The notes below the pieces were generated by a model. It ran no database searches. It was not told where the DNA came from and was given only the letters and a program-made list of their open reading frames with translations. A DNA stretch of 64,000 nucleotides, from NCBI RefSeq assembly GCF_019649055.1, contig NW_026570357.1:1-64000 (forward strand), given 5' to 3'. Source of the DNA: Paramacrobiotus metropolitanus (taxonomy: Eukaryota > Tardigrada > Eutardigrada > Parachela > Macrobiotidae). A program made the translations under genes and the position numbers. Of the stretch, positions 49,521-61,576 are shown in pieces; position 1 is the first letter of the stretch; the number at the start of each line of letters is the position of its first letter.

Positions 49521-50207
49521 TCAAACATGCTTAGTAATAGACAACAACTTATGACGCAAAGCAGTTGCAAATGCACGACGAGGCGATCCAACAGAAGAGT
49601 ACTCTGCATACCTAAGATGAATACCATCTTCTGTAAGATTATCATCTTTAAACAAACCCGAAGGAATCAAGACTGATATATTTCGTGCACTGCAACATTC
49701 CCGGAGACACTGATTGTACACCTTAATCACAGTATCAGCAAAGTTTTGCATATGCTCCCCCTTATGCATGTGCCGATTAAACAAGCCTAACACAAGAAAT
49801 TTGTCGCTGCTTTCGGAATTGTCCTCACAAAACTTCACGAATCTTGTTACAAGATTGGCAACAAATGTACAAACTTCATCCTCCGAAGCACCCGCTGTAT
49901 GCTTTTTCAGAAATGCAGTGAGGTCATTCGCGCCTGCTTCAATTACGACGACTTTTTTCCGGCACGAATTATTTAAGTTCCACTGGGCAGCATCTAATAC
50001 ACCCGATGCGAGAGCACCAGATTTGCTTTCGATGTATACAAACATGTCGCGAATTTTCACAATCTTTCTTATCCAGTAGCGAGCGAAACTGTCTCCGTAA
50101 ATCACTATGGGGAACGAAGGTATGCCTTCTCGAGTAGCATCTTTCATGACACGTTTTGCTTCGTACTGGTCACCGTAAAACGATTTTGTACGGTAGAAAC
50201 ATTCCAT
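49521..50207 (-). CDS. SGNH-hydrolase-type protein, single exon
   Basis: A 228-aa ORF with the ordered SGNH/GDSL blocks: IVIYGDSFARYW (Ser nucleophile, about residue 38), VVVIEAGANDLTAF (block III Asn in GxND form, about 93) and LTEDGIHLRYAEY (block V D-x2-H, about 195). This family hydrolyses esters or acyl groups. No signal peptide or membrane segment is seen, so a cytosolic protein is likely. The lack of introns, while the other genes here are split, and the repeat surroundings suggest a retrocopy or a transposon-borne esterase like those in some CR1-type retrotransposons. The substrate is unknown. The ATG at 50207 opens directly into the conserved part. Confidence 0.75.
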   Translation of the reverse strand: MECFYRTKSFYGDQYEAKRVMKDATREGIPSFPIVIYGDSFARYWIRKIVKIRDMFVYIESKSGALASGVLDAAQWNLNNSCRKKVVVIEAGANDLTAFLKKHTAGASEDEVCTFVANLVTRFVKFCEDNSESSDKFLVLGLFNRHMHKGEHMQNFADTVIKVYNQCLRECCSARNISVLIPSGLFKDDNLTEDGIHLRYAEYSSVGSPRRAFATALRHKLLSITKHV

Positions 50208-50778
50208 TTGTTACCTACAAGTACCTATTTATATGAAATTGGAACCCTTTTTATATCAAACTGAAAATTTACTGCAAAACTTAGAACTGACCATTAATAT
50301 CGTGTAAATACAATGATTTTATACTGTACATATTTGCAATATGCAAAATCACAAAACAAATTCAGATCACGCATTAGGCAAACAAATTACAGAAACCCTG
50401 ATAACAGAAAACTCAATCCACCCAAACAATTTATCACTGTAAAAAATAGCCATACGCAATAATATCATAGAAATTCAATAATATTATAGAATTGCAATAA
50501 TAATATTATAGAAATGTTTCTATATTATAGAAATTAGCCGTACCATTTGATAAACGCCGTACGATAAGTTAAACTCCTGCCGTCCTGCCTGCCATAGACA
50601 GCCTCCCTAGACATTTAACACTGTGCTATGCAGAGTTCCGCTACAGTCTGCAATCGTTTTTCTGCTCGTAACCCTTACACTTTTGTGTTCAATTTAAAAT
50701 TACTAAACTGATTTCAATTACATTAAAATAAATTTTTACTAAGAACGATGGAGAATTGTGTGTTCGATATGAGGATAA
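50208..50778. other. AT-rich intergenic, nothing recognised
   Basis: Contains AATAATATTATAGAA repeats near 50455-50535. No gene. The promoter of the SGNH ORF may lie at its left end. Confidence 0.4.
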
Positions 50779-51318
50779 TCCTTCTTTGTTTCGTTTGTTA
50801 AGCTGTACAGCGCCGGTGTGTCGCTAAGGACTAACGACATACAATACTGCAGCCTGTAGCCTCTAACTCTACGGCCTATCCATGGTGACTTTTGCTGACT
50901 TTACTTACTGTCATAACATTCTGAACCCAGAATGCCAAATAATCCAGCAACAAAACAGCAAATCACCCAGGAACAGTTAGTCCGTAAGTCATCACACTAC
51001 AAGCTACAGCGCAAAAAGAGCAGTTTTACTACTAGAGTAGTATTTTGCCCAACTCCGCAACTTCCCCCTCTTAATAGAGTGATGTTCTGTTCCTGGATTA
51101 TCTGCTGTTCTTGTTGCTGGATGATTTGGCATTCCGGGCTCCGAATCTAAAGACACTAAGTAAAGTCAGCAAAATCTGCTAACAAGTTGGCAATAGATAG
51201 ACCGTAGAAGCTACAGGCTACAGTACCATAGAAAAGCAATATGTACTGTATTGTACATCGTTAGTCCATAACGACACACAGCCGCTGCTCAGTTTAACAA
51301 ACGAAACTAAGAAGGACT
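50779..51318. repeat. Long inverted repeat (arms about 200-230 bp)
   Basis: Left arm 50779-50976 and right arm 51087-51318 are inverted, diverged copies: CTTTGTTTCGTTTGTTAA, GGACTAACGAYRTACAATAC, TTTTGCTGACTTTACTTA and ATGCCAAATMATCCAGCAAC recur in both. The centre is 110 bp. A 72-aa ORF (50932-51150) exists only because of the palindrome. Probably a foldback/MITE-type element. Confidence 0.85.
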
Positions 51319-51328
51319 GAAATATGTA

Positions 51329-51505
51329 CAGTAAAACCTCCCTGATACGCACACTCTTATGTACGTACACCCTCTGTATTAAGTACACCAAAACGCTAAC
51401 CAAAATTACTTTTCACTGCAAAAAACACCTCTGAGTTCCGTACACCCTCTACATTACGTACGAAATTTTCTTAACGGACGTGTACGTATAAAAGAGGTTT
51501 CACTG
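51329..51505. mobile_element. Tigger/pogo-type MITE
   Basis: 177 bp, starting CAGTAAAACCTC and ending GAGGTTTCACTG, with TA on both sides (51327-51328 and 51506-51507). Internal arms also match (ACGCACAC against GTGTACGT). There is no coding capacity. Ends differ from the pogo element at 21306, so a different autonomous partner is needed. Confidence 0.85.
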
Positions 51506-51507
51506 TA

Positions 51508-53292
51508 CTCCTAAGTTCCAAAGATTGCTGTTTTGAAAAAGTTATGCCAACTCAATCAAACATTGCGCGCCGCCAGTACCCAATATAAACTTGAAAACCT
51601 TTTTTTCGCCCACCCACTACTGTACAGTGACGAAAAAAGAATATTATTTTGCACATTACAGCTGTAACAACACCGAATTCACTGCGGTACCTGAGTGTGA
51701 CCTATACCCTACGTGCTGCTCACTCCAGTCCGTGCCAAAATCCTGTCGGGAACCGTTTCGCACAACTTATCCCGTCGTGGATAACGTCGCTATGAAATGG
51801 CAATCGGCCTAACTGAATTGTTCTCCACGTGTGGTACTGATCTTCAGGGATGTTATGAAATCCAGTAGTGATGCGGTACACAAATCAATACTAGACCGTC
51901 AGTCGTACTGACGCCTACATAAACTTGCTTAAATTACCAACTTTGGTTGAAAAACCCAGGTAATTGTTCTCATTCTGTGTGCGAACCTGGCGTTTACTTA
52001 AATATATCGTTGCCCAGCAATTACTTGCCGCCTTGTGATAAATGGTCTTCAAGTTAACTGTCGCAACTCGTAACGTTTATTCCTGTGCGCATAAATGTGC
52101 AATACTGTCGCATTCTTTCGCTAACTAAAACTCAAGCAAAAAATTTAAAAATAATAAAACCACGGAAAATAATGACTTATGTTTGGAGTTGTCTTAATAA
52201 CAAATTAATATAAGAGCTTAAAAATTAGAATGTACGATTCAGTACGAATGAAAGATGTTATGATTACAATTTACGTAAAGGTACGTTTTTTCGTCTGTTA
52301 ATGTTAACCGACATGAGCTACATGGATTATTTTGAATTTTTTTATTCGTGCTTTGTTCATACGCATATCCGTGGTAAAGCTGGAAAATTACTCATGTCAC
52401 TTAATAATACATATTAAGTATCATAAAGAACTGCCTAAAAAACATGGATAGTATAACGATTTAAGTAACGTTCGATCGGGTGTTATGGACTTCTTAAGTT
52501 CTTAGTAACCATTAGCGATGATAGTGGTTAAGGGTGCTCAGTAAGTGGAACGTAAAAAAATCACCGCCTCTCTCGAGTGATTGCCGACCCTTCACTGGCG
52601 CTGTCTGCTGCTAACCAGCCAGGGATCCCCGTCCCGGAACTGCATCCACACTCACACAACTCTACGTATGCTGTACACACCGACAACTTGATCCCAGCAT
52701 ATAATTCCAAATAAAATTATCAGCAAATCTCATTAACTGAGTCAATACCATCACGTATTACTCGATATGCCGGTTGGTGCTCTCTTGGCACAGCGCATCA
52801 CGCTGCACTGCGGGATTAATCTCTGGAAGATGCCCTTCAAGTATTGAGTTTCCTCCGGCCTTGTATCCAGCATTACAGCGCCAGTTACGTGCCGACGATA
52901 ACGAATCACTGCCTCGCAGCAATCTTCCCCTCTACGCAAACGTTTCTATTTTTATAGCGAGTGTACTATTTCGCTGCTTTTCGCAGCAGTATATCAGAAA
53001 TTATTATCTAGCCCAAACTAGCTCTCTTGATATCTATTATTAATTCTGCACGAAAAAAATGAATATGTCAAATAAACAATGACGGTACGCATTTTAAAAC
53101 AAATACCCTACGGTAAAGTAAAACCAAAGGAATCAAACAAAGCGGCATGCAAACAAAACACCGAGAAACGCTTCAGACGGCGAAAAATTGACCTTTTTAA
53201 TGCAGACACTGCGGCTCTTTCAACCTATACAAAAATCAATAAGGGCAATGTGCATGTCTTCCTCGGATTCACTCACCCATATGGATAAACAT
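51508..53292. other. Intergenic region, no supported gene
   Basis: Mostly AT-rich. Short ORFs at 51591, 52774 and 53079 (69 aa, basic, FLGFTHPYG end) lack recognisable features. No RNA gene or clear repeat was seen. Confidence 0.45.
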
Positions 53293-53800
53293 TATTTCTC
53301 CATATTCTAACCATTTTCTCTACCCAGTTTCTCTACCCTATTTCTCTACCTTATTTCTCTACCCAATTTCTCCACCTTATTTCTACACCCTATCCCAGTA
53401 CCATTTTTCACTCACCATTTTCTCAACCAATTCTCTATCCTTTTTCGCTGCCCAACTTCTCCATCTTATATCTGTACCCTAATTCACCCTATTCACTACC
53501 ACTTTTCTCTGACCATTTTCACGACTTTATTTCACTACCATTTACTCTCTAACCATATTCTCAACCCAATTCCTCTACCCTGTTTCTCTACCCTTTTTCT
53601 CTACCCAATTTCTCCACCTTATTTCTACACCCTATCTCACTACCATTTTCCACTTACCATTTTTTCAACCAAATTCTCTATCCTATTTCTCTACCATTTT
53701 TCTCTAACCATTTTCTCAACTTTATTTTTCTCTAACCATTTTTTCTACCCAATTACTCTACTCCATTTTCTCTCCACTTTTTCTCTACTCTATTCCAATC
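53293..53800 (+). repeat. Pyrimidine-rich minisatellite (TTTCTCTACCCTA)
   Basis: About 500 bp of imperfect 13-16-bp units such as TTTCTCTACCCTATT, TTTCTCCACC and CATTTTCTC. The strand is almost purely C/T with A. It could adopt triplex structures. No coding. Confidence 0.9.
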
Positions 53801-54557
53801 CGATTTTCCCCACGCTTTTATACGACGCTATGCACAATTCCACATTACTACATCCAATAAAACAACTCATATTACTACATGCAATAAAACTCTCACACGC
53901 ATATAAGTGAGAGTAGAGTACCATTTTGTACTGGTACTGCACACTGTGCAGTGCACAGCCCTCAGTACACTTATCTGATGCTGCACGTTTTGGAGATAGT
54001 GGCAGTCGGAGACTCGGAATCAGGTCGAGACTAATACACGCATGCGCGTACGCGAGGTGGTTGCACTTGCCGCATACTATTTCGCAACAATAGCCGTCCA
54101 GCTTGCACTCAGGCAATCTTCCCGTAAACAACTCCACAACAGAAGTTTTTTACAGTTATTATGTAATAAAACCCGTCCTTCGGAACAGTCCCCACGAGGG
54201 GACGCCCCGCTAGGGTTTTCTTGCTGTAACCACTTTCTACATAATTCAGAATTATGGAACAACCCATGTTGGGCGCCTGCCGGAAGAATTTCGGGGGATT
54301 ACAAATTAGAATTGTCTTGCCTTGTCTAAAAGGAATGGAGTCGGTTGCTGTACCTTATGATCTGCCAGATTTGGTCCTTATCCCATCCAGAAATAATTTA
54401 GCGTTTTACTTCTCTAATAAACGCGCTGGCCGCTGTTCAGCGTTAAACGTTTTTTGTGCGGGAAATTTTTAATGGGGAAAATCTATCCATTGGCTGTGTT
54501 TTGGTTGCGCTAAGAATCAAACGTTGCAGTTCAATTTAATCTGGCAAGCACATAATT
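53801..54557. other. Region upstream of F-box locus A
   Basis: Contains CAATAAAACTC duplicates near 53852 and 53881 and hairpin arms GTCCCC/GGGGAC at about 54188-54203. It should hold the locus A promoter. No other gene recognised. Confidence 0.4.
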
Positions 54558-56618
54558 GTGACCATGTTAGTGTACTATAACGACAACAAATCGCAGTCCA
54601 TGTACGCGTGGAACGCCGTGGAGGTACTCGTCGACGGCCTGCTGCAGCTGGGAAGAGTGATCAATGTGGTGAAGAAGGGTCTACTAATTGACTTTGGCTG
54701 CGCTAGTCACCGCAAAAAGTTCTTCAAATGGGAGCACGTCTTCCACGCGACGCGAGTCTTTGATCCTTTGGATACTCTCCTAGACCCAAATGTCCAGGTT
54801 CTCCTCCGCGCCGGTGCCGACTGCCCCTGGAAATGGTATCCCGGGATTGCGTTGTCGCCCGGGGATGAGCGCTCGTATTTAGCTAACTTATACATCGTGG
54901 AGGCGCAGCTCCCCCACGGCACCGTCCGGGAGCTGCTCCCCCGGAACCAAGTGCGGCGTCCACCCTCGGACGCCGACTTGGTTAGTCGCCGCGTGCAGGA
55001 AAACGACTTTGTTCTCCGTAGCTGTCCCATGCCGTCAGCGTGGCCCGGCGCAGCAGATCTGCTCCGCGAGATTTTCCCATTAATCCTGCCCCGAGCGCGG
55101 CGAGTGTTGTACAGGATGGTGCAGAATGATTCGTTACTGTATGTTCAGCTTGGAAGCGACTGTGCCCTGCTACCGAATGAACTGGTGCGTTTCGTAAATC
55201 ATTATATTTTTATAATAATATAATTAAAGTATTTATTGATGAGTAATGCCCATATGAGCAAATCGGCTGGATTTCCTTTCCAGGAAGAGCTGTTCCATCG
55301 CACTAAAGAAAAGCTTGCTGGGGTTGGCTTCCCAAACGACGTATGGGTTCGGACCTCACTGGGGCGTCAGCTAATTGAGTCAATTCGGAAGTCGAGGCGA
55401 TTAACTTTCGTCCGGATTAAACTAGACGAACCCTTACCCAACAAGTTGTTAGTGGAAGCCTTCCAGTCGCTGGACAGCGGCAGCCGCACCCGGTGCCGTC
55501 GCACCTGCCCCTGTGGAACGCTCTGCTCACCACGGAAGCCGACTTCCCCGATGTGCGCGTCTCCGGCCGCAAAGAAGACTGTCCCTTGCCCACGATGCAG
55601 CCCTTGTTCTGGATGTTGACCTGCCTTCTCCACTGCGTCAACAGCAACACCAAGACTGTGGTGCTCATGCACGCGAAAATGGATGAGTGCGAGGACGCGG
55701 CCGCGATGATCCGTTTCGTGGTCGGCCGCACCGGTACCCTGGTCTTCTACCGGTGTTCTTTGCAGTACACGGGCCGGAATATGGTCACTAACGCCATCGG
55801 TTACTCGATGAAGGAAACCTTGGGGGGATTGTTGCGGATCTGCCGATGTGCGCAGCGAGCGGTATGGATAAAGTGTCGCATGGCCGAGCAGTATTTGGCC
55901 GCCTTCGTTTCACGGAGCACCATGACCTGTCAGCCAGCAGGGCAGTTGGAGATGCAGCTGTTTGATCTCTTTGAAGCGAATCTCATTGTGCAGAAACCCG
56001 TAAATTTGGCGGTGTTGGCGGACTGGATTGCCCATGCGGTGGAGTGTGACCTTTGTAACCCATCCAACCAACTTGAGCGGGTAAGGCAATCTCATTAATC
56101 TTTCCCGACGTTCAATCAAGTTTTGGCTGTAAGAAAGCGTTCGGTTCCTAAGAGGTATTTACAACTCGTATTTCAGTTAAATCAATAAACGTACAATATT
56201 ATTTGGTTTGACCAACAACATTTTCCAGCAGCCGGACAAAATCCCTCCATGTAAAAAGCTATGATAACATTAAAAATAATGGATGCTGGATATTTTGTGA
56301 TGACAGAGTTTAGACATGACCTGTTTTTTTTTGTTAATAAAACCCAAACAGGTGGAATTCGGTGTTATTAATAACTTGATCTCGTATATCGTTGTTTAAA
56401 ATATGTTGTAGATTCTCGGCAACTATCAGAGCGTGGATCCGCGTTGTTTAACGCCCTATCGCGGGTGTCAGTGGACGGCGTCCGATATCGCTCATGTCGA
56501 TGTCGAAAAATTGACCACAATCACTACCACCGCTTTGTGCCATACAATGAAGAAAACGCACTGGCTGGCGGAACGTTGCCGGCCCACATCAGCGGCTGAC
56601 TTTTGTATGCTGTTTTAA
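54558..56618 (+). pseudogene. F-box locus A (Agenet-like module, F-box, conserved last exon)
   Basis: Exon 1 (54558-55194) encodes the N-module (AWNAVEVLVDGLLQLGRV, IDFGC, VQVLLRAGADCPWKWYPG, LLPRNQVRRPPSDADL). Donor GTGCGT at 55195. Exon 2 (about 55245-56080) encodes GFPFQEELF, the F-box LPNKLLVEAFQSLDS and the C-terminal repeat region (LVFYRCSL). Donor GTAAGG. Exon 3 (56412-56618) encodes NYQSVDPRCLTPYRGCQWTA and ends TAA. The F-box is broken by one missing base in a C run near 55507-55510; paralogue B is intact there. So it is either a recent pseudogene or an assembly error. The tandem Agenet/Tudor-like reading of the N-module is inference from FMRP. Confidence 0.7.
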
Positions 56619-57979
56619 AGCTACACTGAAGCGGAAGTCGATGGCCTTGCCGTTTATTCTGGGAATATAAGTGGCTGGTCCGGTTGGCTATCGCTGGTTT
56701 TAGCGATGTCGTGTTAGTTAGTTAACCTAGGTCTGGAGTCAGCGTCAAAAAATGCACGGTGGAGCGCCAGTTTTTACCATAATCTACTTTGCATACTGTT
56801 CGAATTCGAAAATTTTTGAAAGTTAATGAGTGGCCGGTAATATGGCCGCATTATAAATGTATTCCATCTTCAGCTCCGTTTTAGCCTGTCTCGTGCTTCG
56901 TAACGTCCGTGTATTTGAAGTAAAATTAATATTACTGTAAAGTACAGTACATGTCTGGTGGCGCCGGGTGTTTTGCACTGTTAGAGGCACGCCACTTTGC
57001 GCCACTTTGCGTATGCGTATCACTGCACACATGCTGATTCGCCCTCTCTTGTACGTACGTGAGTGGCTGCACTGCACTCTCCGCCTAGCGGATACACCGC
57101 GGGCGCACTCACTGAGCATACTTGCTCTCTCGCTCCTCTCTCTCGCTGTATGACTCAGCGCATATACGCTCGCGTTGGATACGAGTCCAGTCTGCGCACT
57201 CACATTCCTTGTGTCTGGACAGCGTGACGCCGTTGCCGCCAGCACATTTCTTTCTCTACATTTCATTACGCTCTAGAACTAGCTCGCAGCAACTTGACTT
57301 GCTGATTTCTGCCAGACACTGGCCTTTGTTGTGTTTTTCCCCGCATTCACGCGGCATTTGCTCCACTTTATTTGTACAATAAAGTCACCTGTGAGCTCTC
57401 TGTGCTTGCCTGTCACAGCACTTACAATTTCCCTGCTGATGACGACTTATTATTATTATCATTTTGTTATTTGTTCTTGGAGCAGGTTGATCATAAATAA
57501 ATTACGTCAATATCAGCAAAATGGTGCTGCAAACTCGCACTCGAACTTGTCGGCTCGCCTGGGTAGCAAAGAACTACTCGTACTTCCGGTTCACTATTTT
57601 ATGTTGGTACATGATGATGCCGTATATCAGAATTACAGGAATAAGAAACTGCATTTGGCCGCCGTGTTCATACGTTGGTATTTCTTGGTGTGACACACTA
57701 TCTACTTGCTAAACCGATCAGCAAAATATTTGGCCGCACCCCTAGTTAGATCTTTAACCAAATCGAATAGCGGTGCTGTTCACTTTATGACCAGACTCAG
57801 AGACTACGGCACATTTGCCATAATACATCACATTTCCGCAGCATGTTATAGTACATCCATCACAAGATTACACCAGAAGATCGGAGAATGTAATAAATTA
57901 TATACTATTGAATATATGTTAACGATATATTATTACAATAATTAAATCATAATTTTCGCGTAACCAGCCTCTAAATATG
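56619..57979. other. Intergenic region between loci A and D
   Basis: About 1.3 kb; a short direct repeat GCCACTTTGCG sits near 56991 and 57001. ORFs on both strands here (e.g. 56823-57266 minus) are low in quality and unsupported. No RNA gene seen. Confidence 0.4.
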
Positions 57980-58213
57980 TTAGGATCGCCGCCAGTCGGA
58001 TGTCTTCAAGACATGGTACACGCCCGCCGCGGCCAGGCTGCTCAGCTCCTTCACATCTACCCCGTTTAAATCCGGCATCGCCCATGGAAATCGGTGATCA
58101 CGCGCCCACAAACGCGGATCCATGCCGTGGTAATCGCATAAAGCCTGTACAAACACAATAATCGAATACGGCCGGAATCAAATAAAAAAGTAATATCCAC
58201 CATCAAGAGTTAA

Positions 58214-58448
58214 GGGAAGTGACTCGGTACATGGTACCAAATCCGTTTGGGAAATGCAATTAAACTTTTTGGAGCTTTCTTACAGTTATAACTTCCGAAC
58301 CGGATGTTGCGCGCACAAACGGTTTTCACGCTTATGTATTCAAATCATCTGGCTACAGGATGCGCGAAAGTGAAAATTCGGGAATGCGCGAAAGTGAAAG
58401 TTTTCGTACATGCACACGAATTTGCTACCATGTACCGGACCACTTCTC
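58214..58448. mobile_element. MITE with TTAA target site, copy 1 (in locus D intron)
   Basis: Inverted ends GGGAAGTGACTCGGTACATGG and, on the other strand, GAGAAGTGGTCCGGTACATGG, flanked by TTAA on both sides (58210-58213 and 58449-58452). TTAA is the piggyBac-type target. The internal GCGCGAAAGTGAAA is repeated. No transposase. Confidence 0.85.
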
Positions 58449-59346
58449 TTAAAAACGTGTTAAGAACTGGCCTCACCTGCTGTGCAAGCTTAAATATCTC
58501 TGGATGTTCGATCGCACAGGCGATCCACGTCGACAAATGCTGCAGATCCACCGTTTTCTCGACAACGAGGTTCGCTTCAAAGAGATCCCACAACTGCATT
58601 TCCAGCTCCTTCTCCGGATGGCAGAGGAGTGAGTGCCGCGATACATCCGCGGTCAGACGGTTGTCCGCGATGCGACACTGCGCCCAGCACGCGCGCTCTG
58701 CCACGCTGCATATCTCCACTAGAGAGTCGATGGTTGATGACAAACTCCAGCCTTCGTGGTGACACAATGAGCACCGGTAGAAAACCAGCGTCTCCATGTG
58801 GTTTCCGTCGCCGCGAATATGCCCGATCATTCGAGCAGCACGGCCACATTCAGCCAGGTCCATCTGCCCGAGAATCACCCGCTGCGTGTGGCGGGTGACG
58901 CAGTGCAGCAGGCTGGCCAGCGCCCAGAACCGTGCTGGGTTGCGGGAGGGCAAGGTGTACTCGGTCCGGCCGGAGACCCACACATCCGCCAAGCAGGCCT
59001 CCGTGCTGATGATGGTGTCCCACAGGGCGCAGGTGCGCCGTATACGGCTGCGGTTAATACTGTCCAGTGAAGCGAAGACTTCCGTCCAAAGCTCACTCGG
59101 CAAAGACGAACACTGGTCGAGTGCATTACCGTCACCGCCCACGCAACCTTCAACAGGAAGCAGATTCCGCCTGACTGGTTCCGTTGATAATTCGTTCTTG
59201 TCCTGCTGTTTCTTCAGCCGCATGTACCGGCGTTCCTGCATAATTTTTAGACAGGTATAAAGAATTTTATTAAAAACAGATACACTAAGCCCTTGCGGAT
59301 CGTATATATAGTACATGTACCGGAAGAGTTGAAAGAACAGACTTAA

Positions 59347-59672
59347 GGGATTTGACCCGGTACATAACACCAAATTTGTGTACATCCACGGGAACTTTCG
59401 CTGCGTATGCGCATTTACTAGGGTAGCAAAATTTTAAGAAGATCGGGTTATAATGAAACTTTTAGTATATCTGAGTGCATTCAGTCTTGTTGAATTCTGA
59501 TTCTACTTTCCAACCGGATGTTGCGTGCACAAAACGGTTATTACGCCTGTGTATACAAATCATCTAGCTATAGAATGTTATAAGACAAAGCAAAGAAGTG
59601 TTCGGGAGTGCCCGGAAGTGAAAGTTTTCGCCCACGAACACGAATTTGGTGCCATGTACCGGGCCACTTCCG
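59347..59672. mobile_element. MITE, copy 2 (in locus D upstream intron)
   Basis: Related to copy 1 at both ends and in the internal block AAGTGAAAGTTTTCG; shares CCGGATGTTGCGYGCACAAA. The left flank has TTAA (59343-59346); the right flank reads GGTAAT, so its end is altered. It is about 90 bp longer than copy 1 and in the same orientation. Confidence 0.75.
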
Positions 59673-60465
59673 GTAATCAGCTAAGACAAAATCATATCAA
59701 TTATATAACTACTGAAGTTTCCGATAACGCTGACAGCTAGTTAGCATCTGCTATGTTGGAGAAAAATAACTACGTTGTGCAACGCACTCGTTCCCTTCGA
59801 TTCAGGGGTAGGTGGCGTAAGTAGTTTTGCTCTATTTCCAGCATCTCGAACCGCACCGCCGCCATACAGCGCACTTCCGGTACGTTTATTTTACCGCTCT
59901 CCTCGAGTGAAGGAGACCCGTCTGTGCCGTCTGACGTAGAGGAACTGTCGCTGACGAAATAATCCCCTGCCACCACGCGGAGCGCGTCCAACTCGGCATC
60001 CGAGGGCGGCCGGCGCACTTCTTGCTGGGAATCAGCTCCTTAACAGCGCCCTGGGGCAACTGCGCCTCCACGATGTACCCACTGGAATAGCAGCTGTTGT
60101 CATCCAGGGATACCGCCGTCCCGCGATACCATATCCAGGGGCAGTCGCGGCCCCCCCCGCAACAGCACCTGGACATCCGCGTCCTGGTGTACATCCAAAC
60201 GGCCACAGTGAAGCTGCAAATGGAAGATGGATCCGTATTCTACAGTCTCTGCGTGCTGTGTCTCGCAGTCGAAATCAATGATCAGTCCGTTCTCGGCTAC
60301 GCCGACTACCTCCCCGTGCTGCAGCTGGCCCTTGACGAGGACGTCGACGCCGTTAGAAGCGTACACGGGACTGCGCCGTTCACTGTCTTCATAGACCTGC
60401 ATATTGTTGCCTCGGTCCCTGTTAACCGTGTACCACTGTCATATTTAAGTACTGGTAGTGCCACC

Positions 60466-60513
<48 letters not shown>
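60466..60513 (+). repeat. (TAA)n microsatellite
   Basis: About 16 TAA units, uninterrupted, just 5' of locus D (minus strand). Confidence 0.97.
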
Positions 60514-60516
<3 letters not shown>

Positions 60517-61576
60517 CTTTAATGTCCTTTGTAACGGAGCATCTGCCACCTCGAGGCTACAGGCACAGGATCAGTGAATAAACCGGAACGTAAAGATTAG
60601 CGAAGATGAAAGTAACAAAAGTCTGAGCAACCGCAAAAGTATCGCAAATATCCATCGTAATCCACGCGCGAACCGGTGAGGAAGAAAAAATTTAGAGAGC
60701 GATAATGGTATATCCTATAAATCTGCAACGGCGTGAAACACGGGTGTCCCTAAATAATAGTTTTATGCATAGGGGGAACAAATGCCAGAAAATGCATAAA
60801 AATGGGTAATTCATAATTCCCAACAGAGACACTGACATTCCAGCCGGAAATGCATCTACAGGGGCATTTTTATAAGTAATCGTCACAATGGGCGGTTATA
60901 AGCTACGCTGTAAAACACGGCGCCTGCGCTGCCCGCGTGCCCCGGAAGGCCAGTGCCCAGTGGGCGAGGCCATTGAAATTTATCACGTTGCTCTCTGCAA
61001 AAGTTGAGTACCGAGAGAGAGTGGTGACTGGTGAGTATCGCATCGATTGCCGTTGCAGCTGGCCACTGAGATATGACTGAGCTACCCACCTGCACCACGT
61101 GGCTCTGTATTCTTATATGGCCATGTCATTTTTGCCCAGTTTCACGATACGGATGCAGTCTGTTTCATCCAGCACCCATCCAGAAAACATCCATCCTCTA
61201 ATTTCAGCGTAGATATCAACTGTTTGGATGAGCAGTTTTCCCGTATTTTATAAACTGCAAAACGGGCGTGACTACATGTATCGTGTAGGAATGCAGTATC
61301 GCTCTTCTAAGCATTTATTGCTGTTTGCTTTTAGTCTTTAGGATATGACTGCACGGGAATGTTTGGTTCCCGATGTTGTTTCTATTGATATCCTGTATCA
61401 CTGTTTGAATACCTTTAATATAAATTATATAATCCATATATAGAATACATCTGTAAAGCTGATTAGTGCTGTGGTTGCACTTTTAACCTTGGGACCTTGG
61501 ACGTCGTATAGATTTATCGGGTAATATCGTTTCATTGCTGATAGTTGCGAAATTTGAGGACGACAACAACGCCGCC
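60514..61576. other. Intergenic region between divergent loci D and B
   Basis: About 1.06 kb. No supported ORF; the minus ORF at 60883-61098 is not protein-like. It would include the locus B promoter. AT-rich near 61370-61450. Confidence 0.4.

Larger units (their letters stand above)
57980..60402 (-). pseudogene. F-box locus D (minus), N-module frame-broken
   Basis: Last exon 57980-58144 (ALCDYHGMDPRLWARDHR... ending TSDWRRS) is aligned in phase with the last exons of A and B. Exon 2, 58477-59235, is intact: LPSELWTEVFASLDSINRSR (F-box), then CALWDTII and LETLVFYRCSL; donor CAG/GTGAGG, acceptor ATGCAG. Upstream, the N-module (about 59770-60402) is present (VLVKGQLQHGEVVGV, IIDFDC, YIVEAQLPQGAVKEL, RRPPSDAEL) but spread over three frames. 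One break lies in an eight-C run near 60150-60158 and one near 60020. MITE copies occupy both introns. It may be functional if the breaks are sequencing errors. Confidence 0.65.

Noticed and set aside
50932-51150. 72-aa ORF in the long inverted repeat
   Set aside because: Both halves derive from the same palindrome read in opposite senses.
56823-57266. 147-aa minus ORF between loci A and D
   Set aside because: Low-complexity, Arg/Ser-rich, no homology pattern and no paralogue in the family loci.
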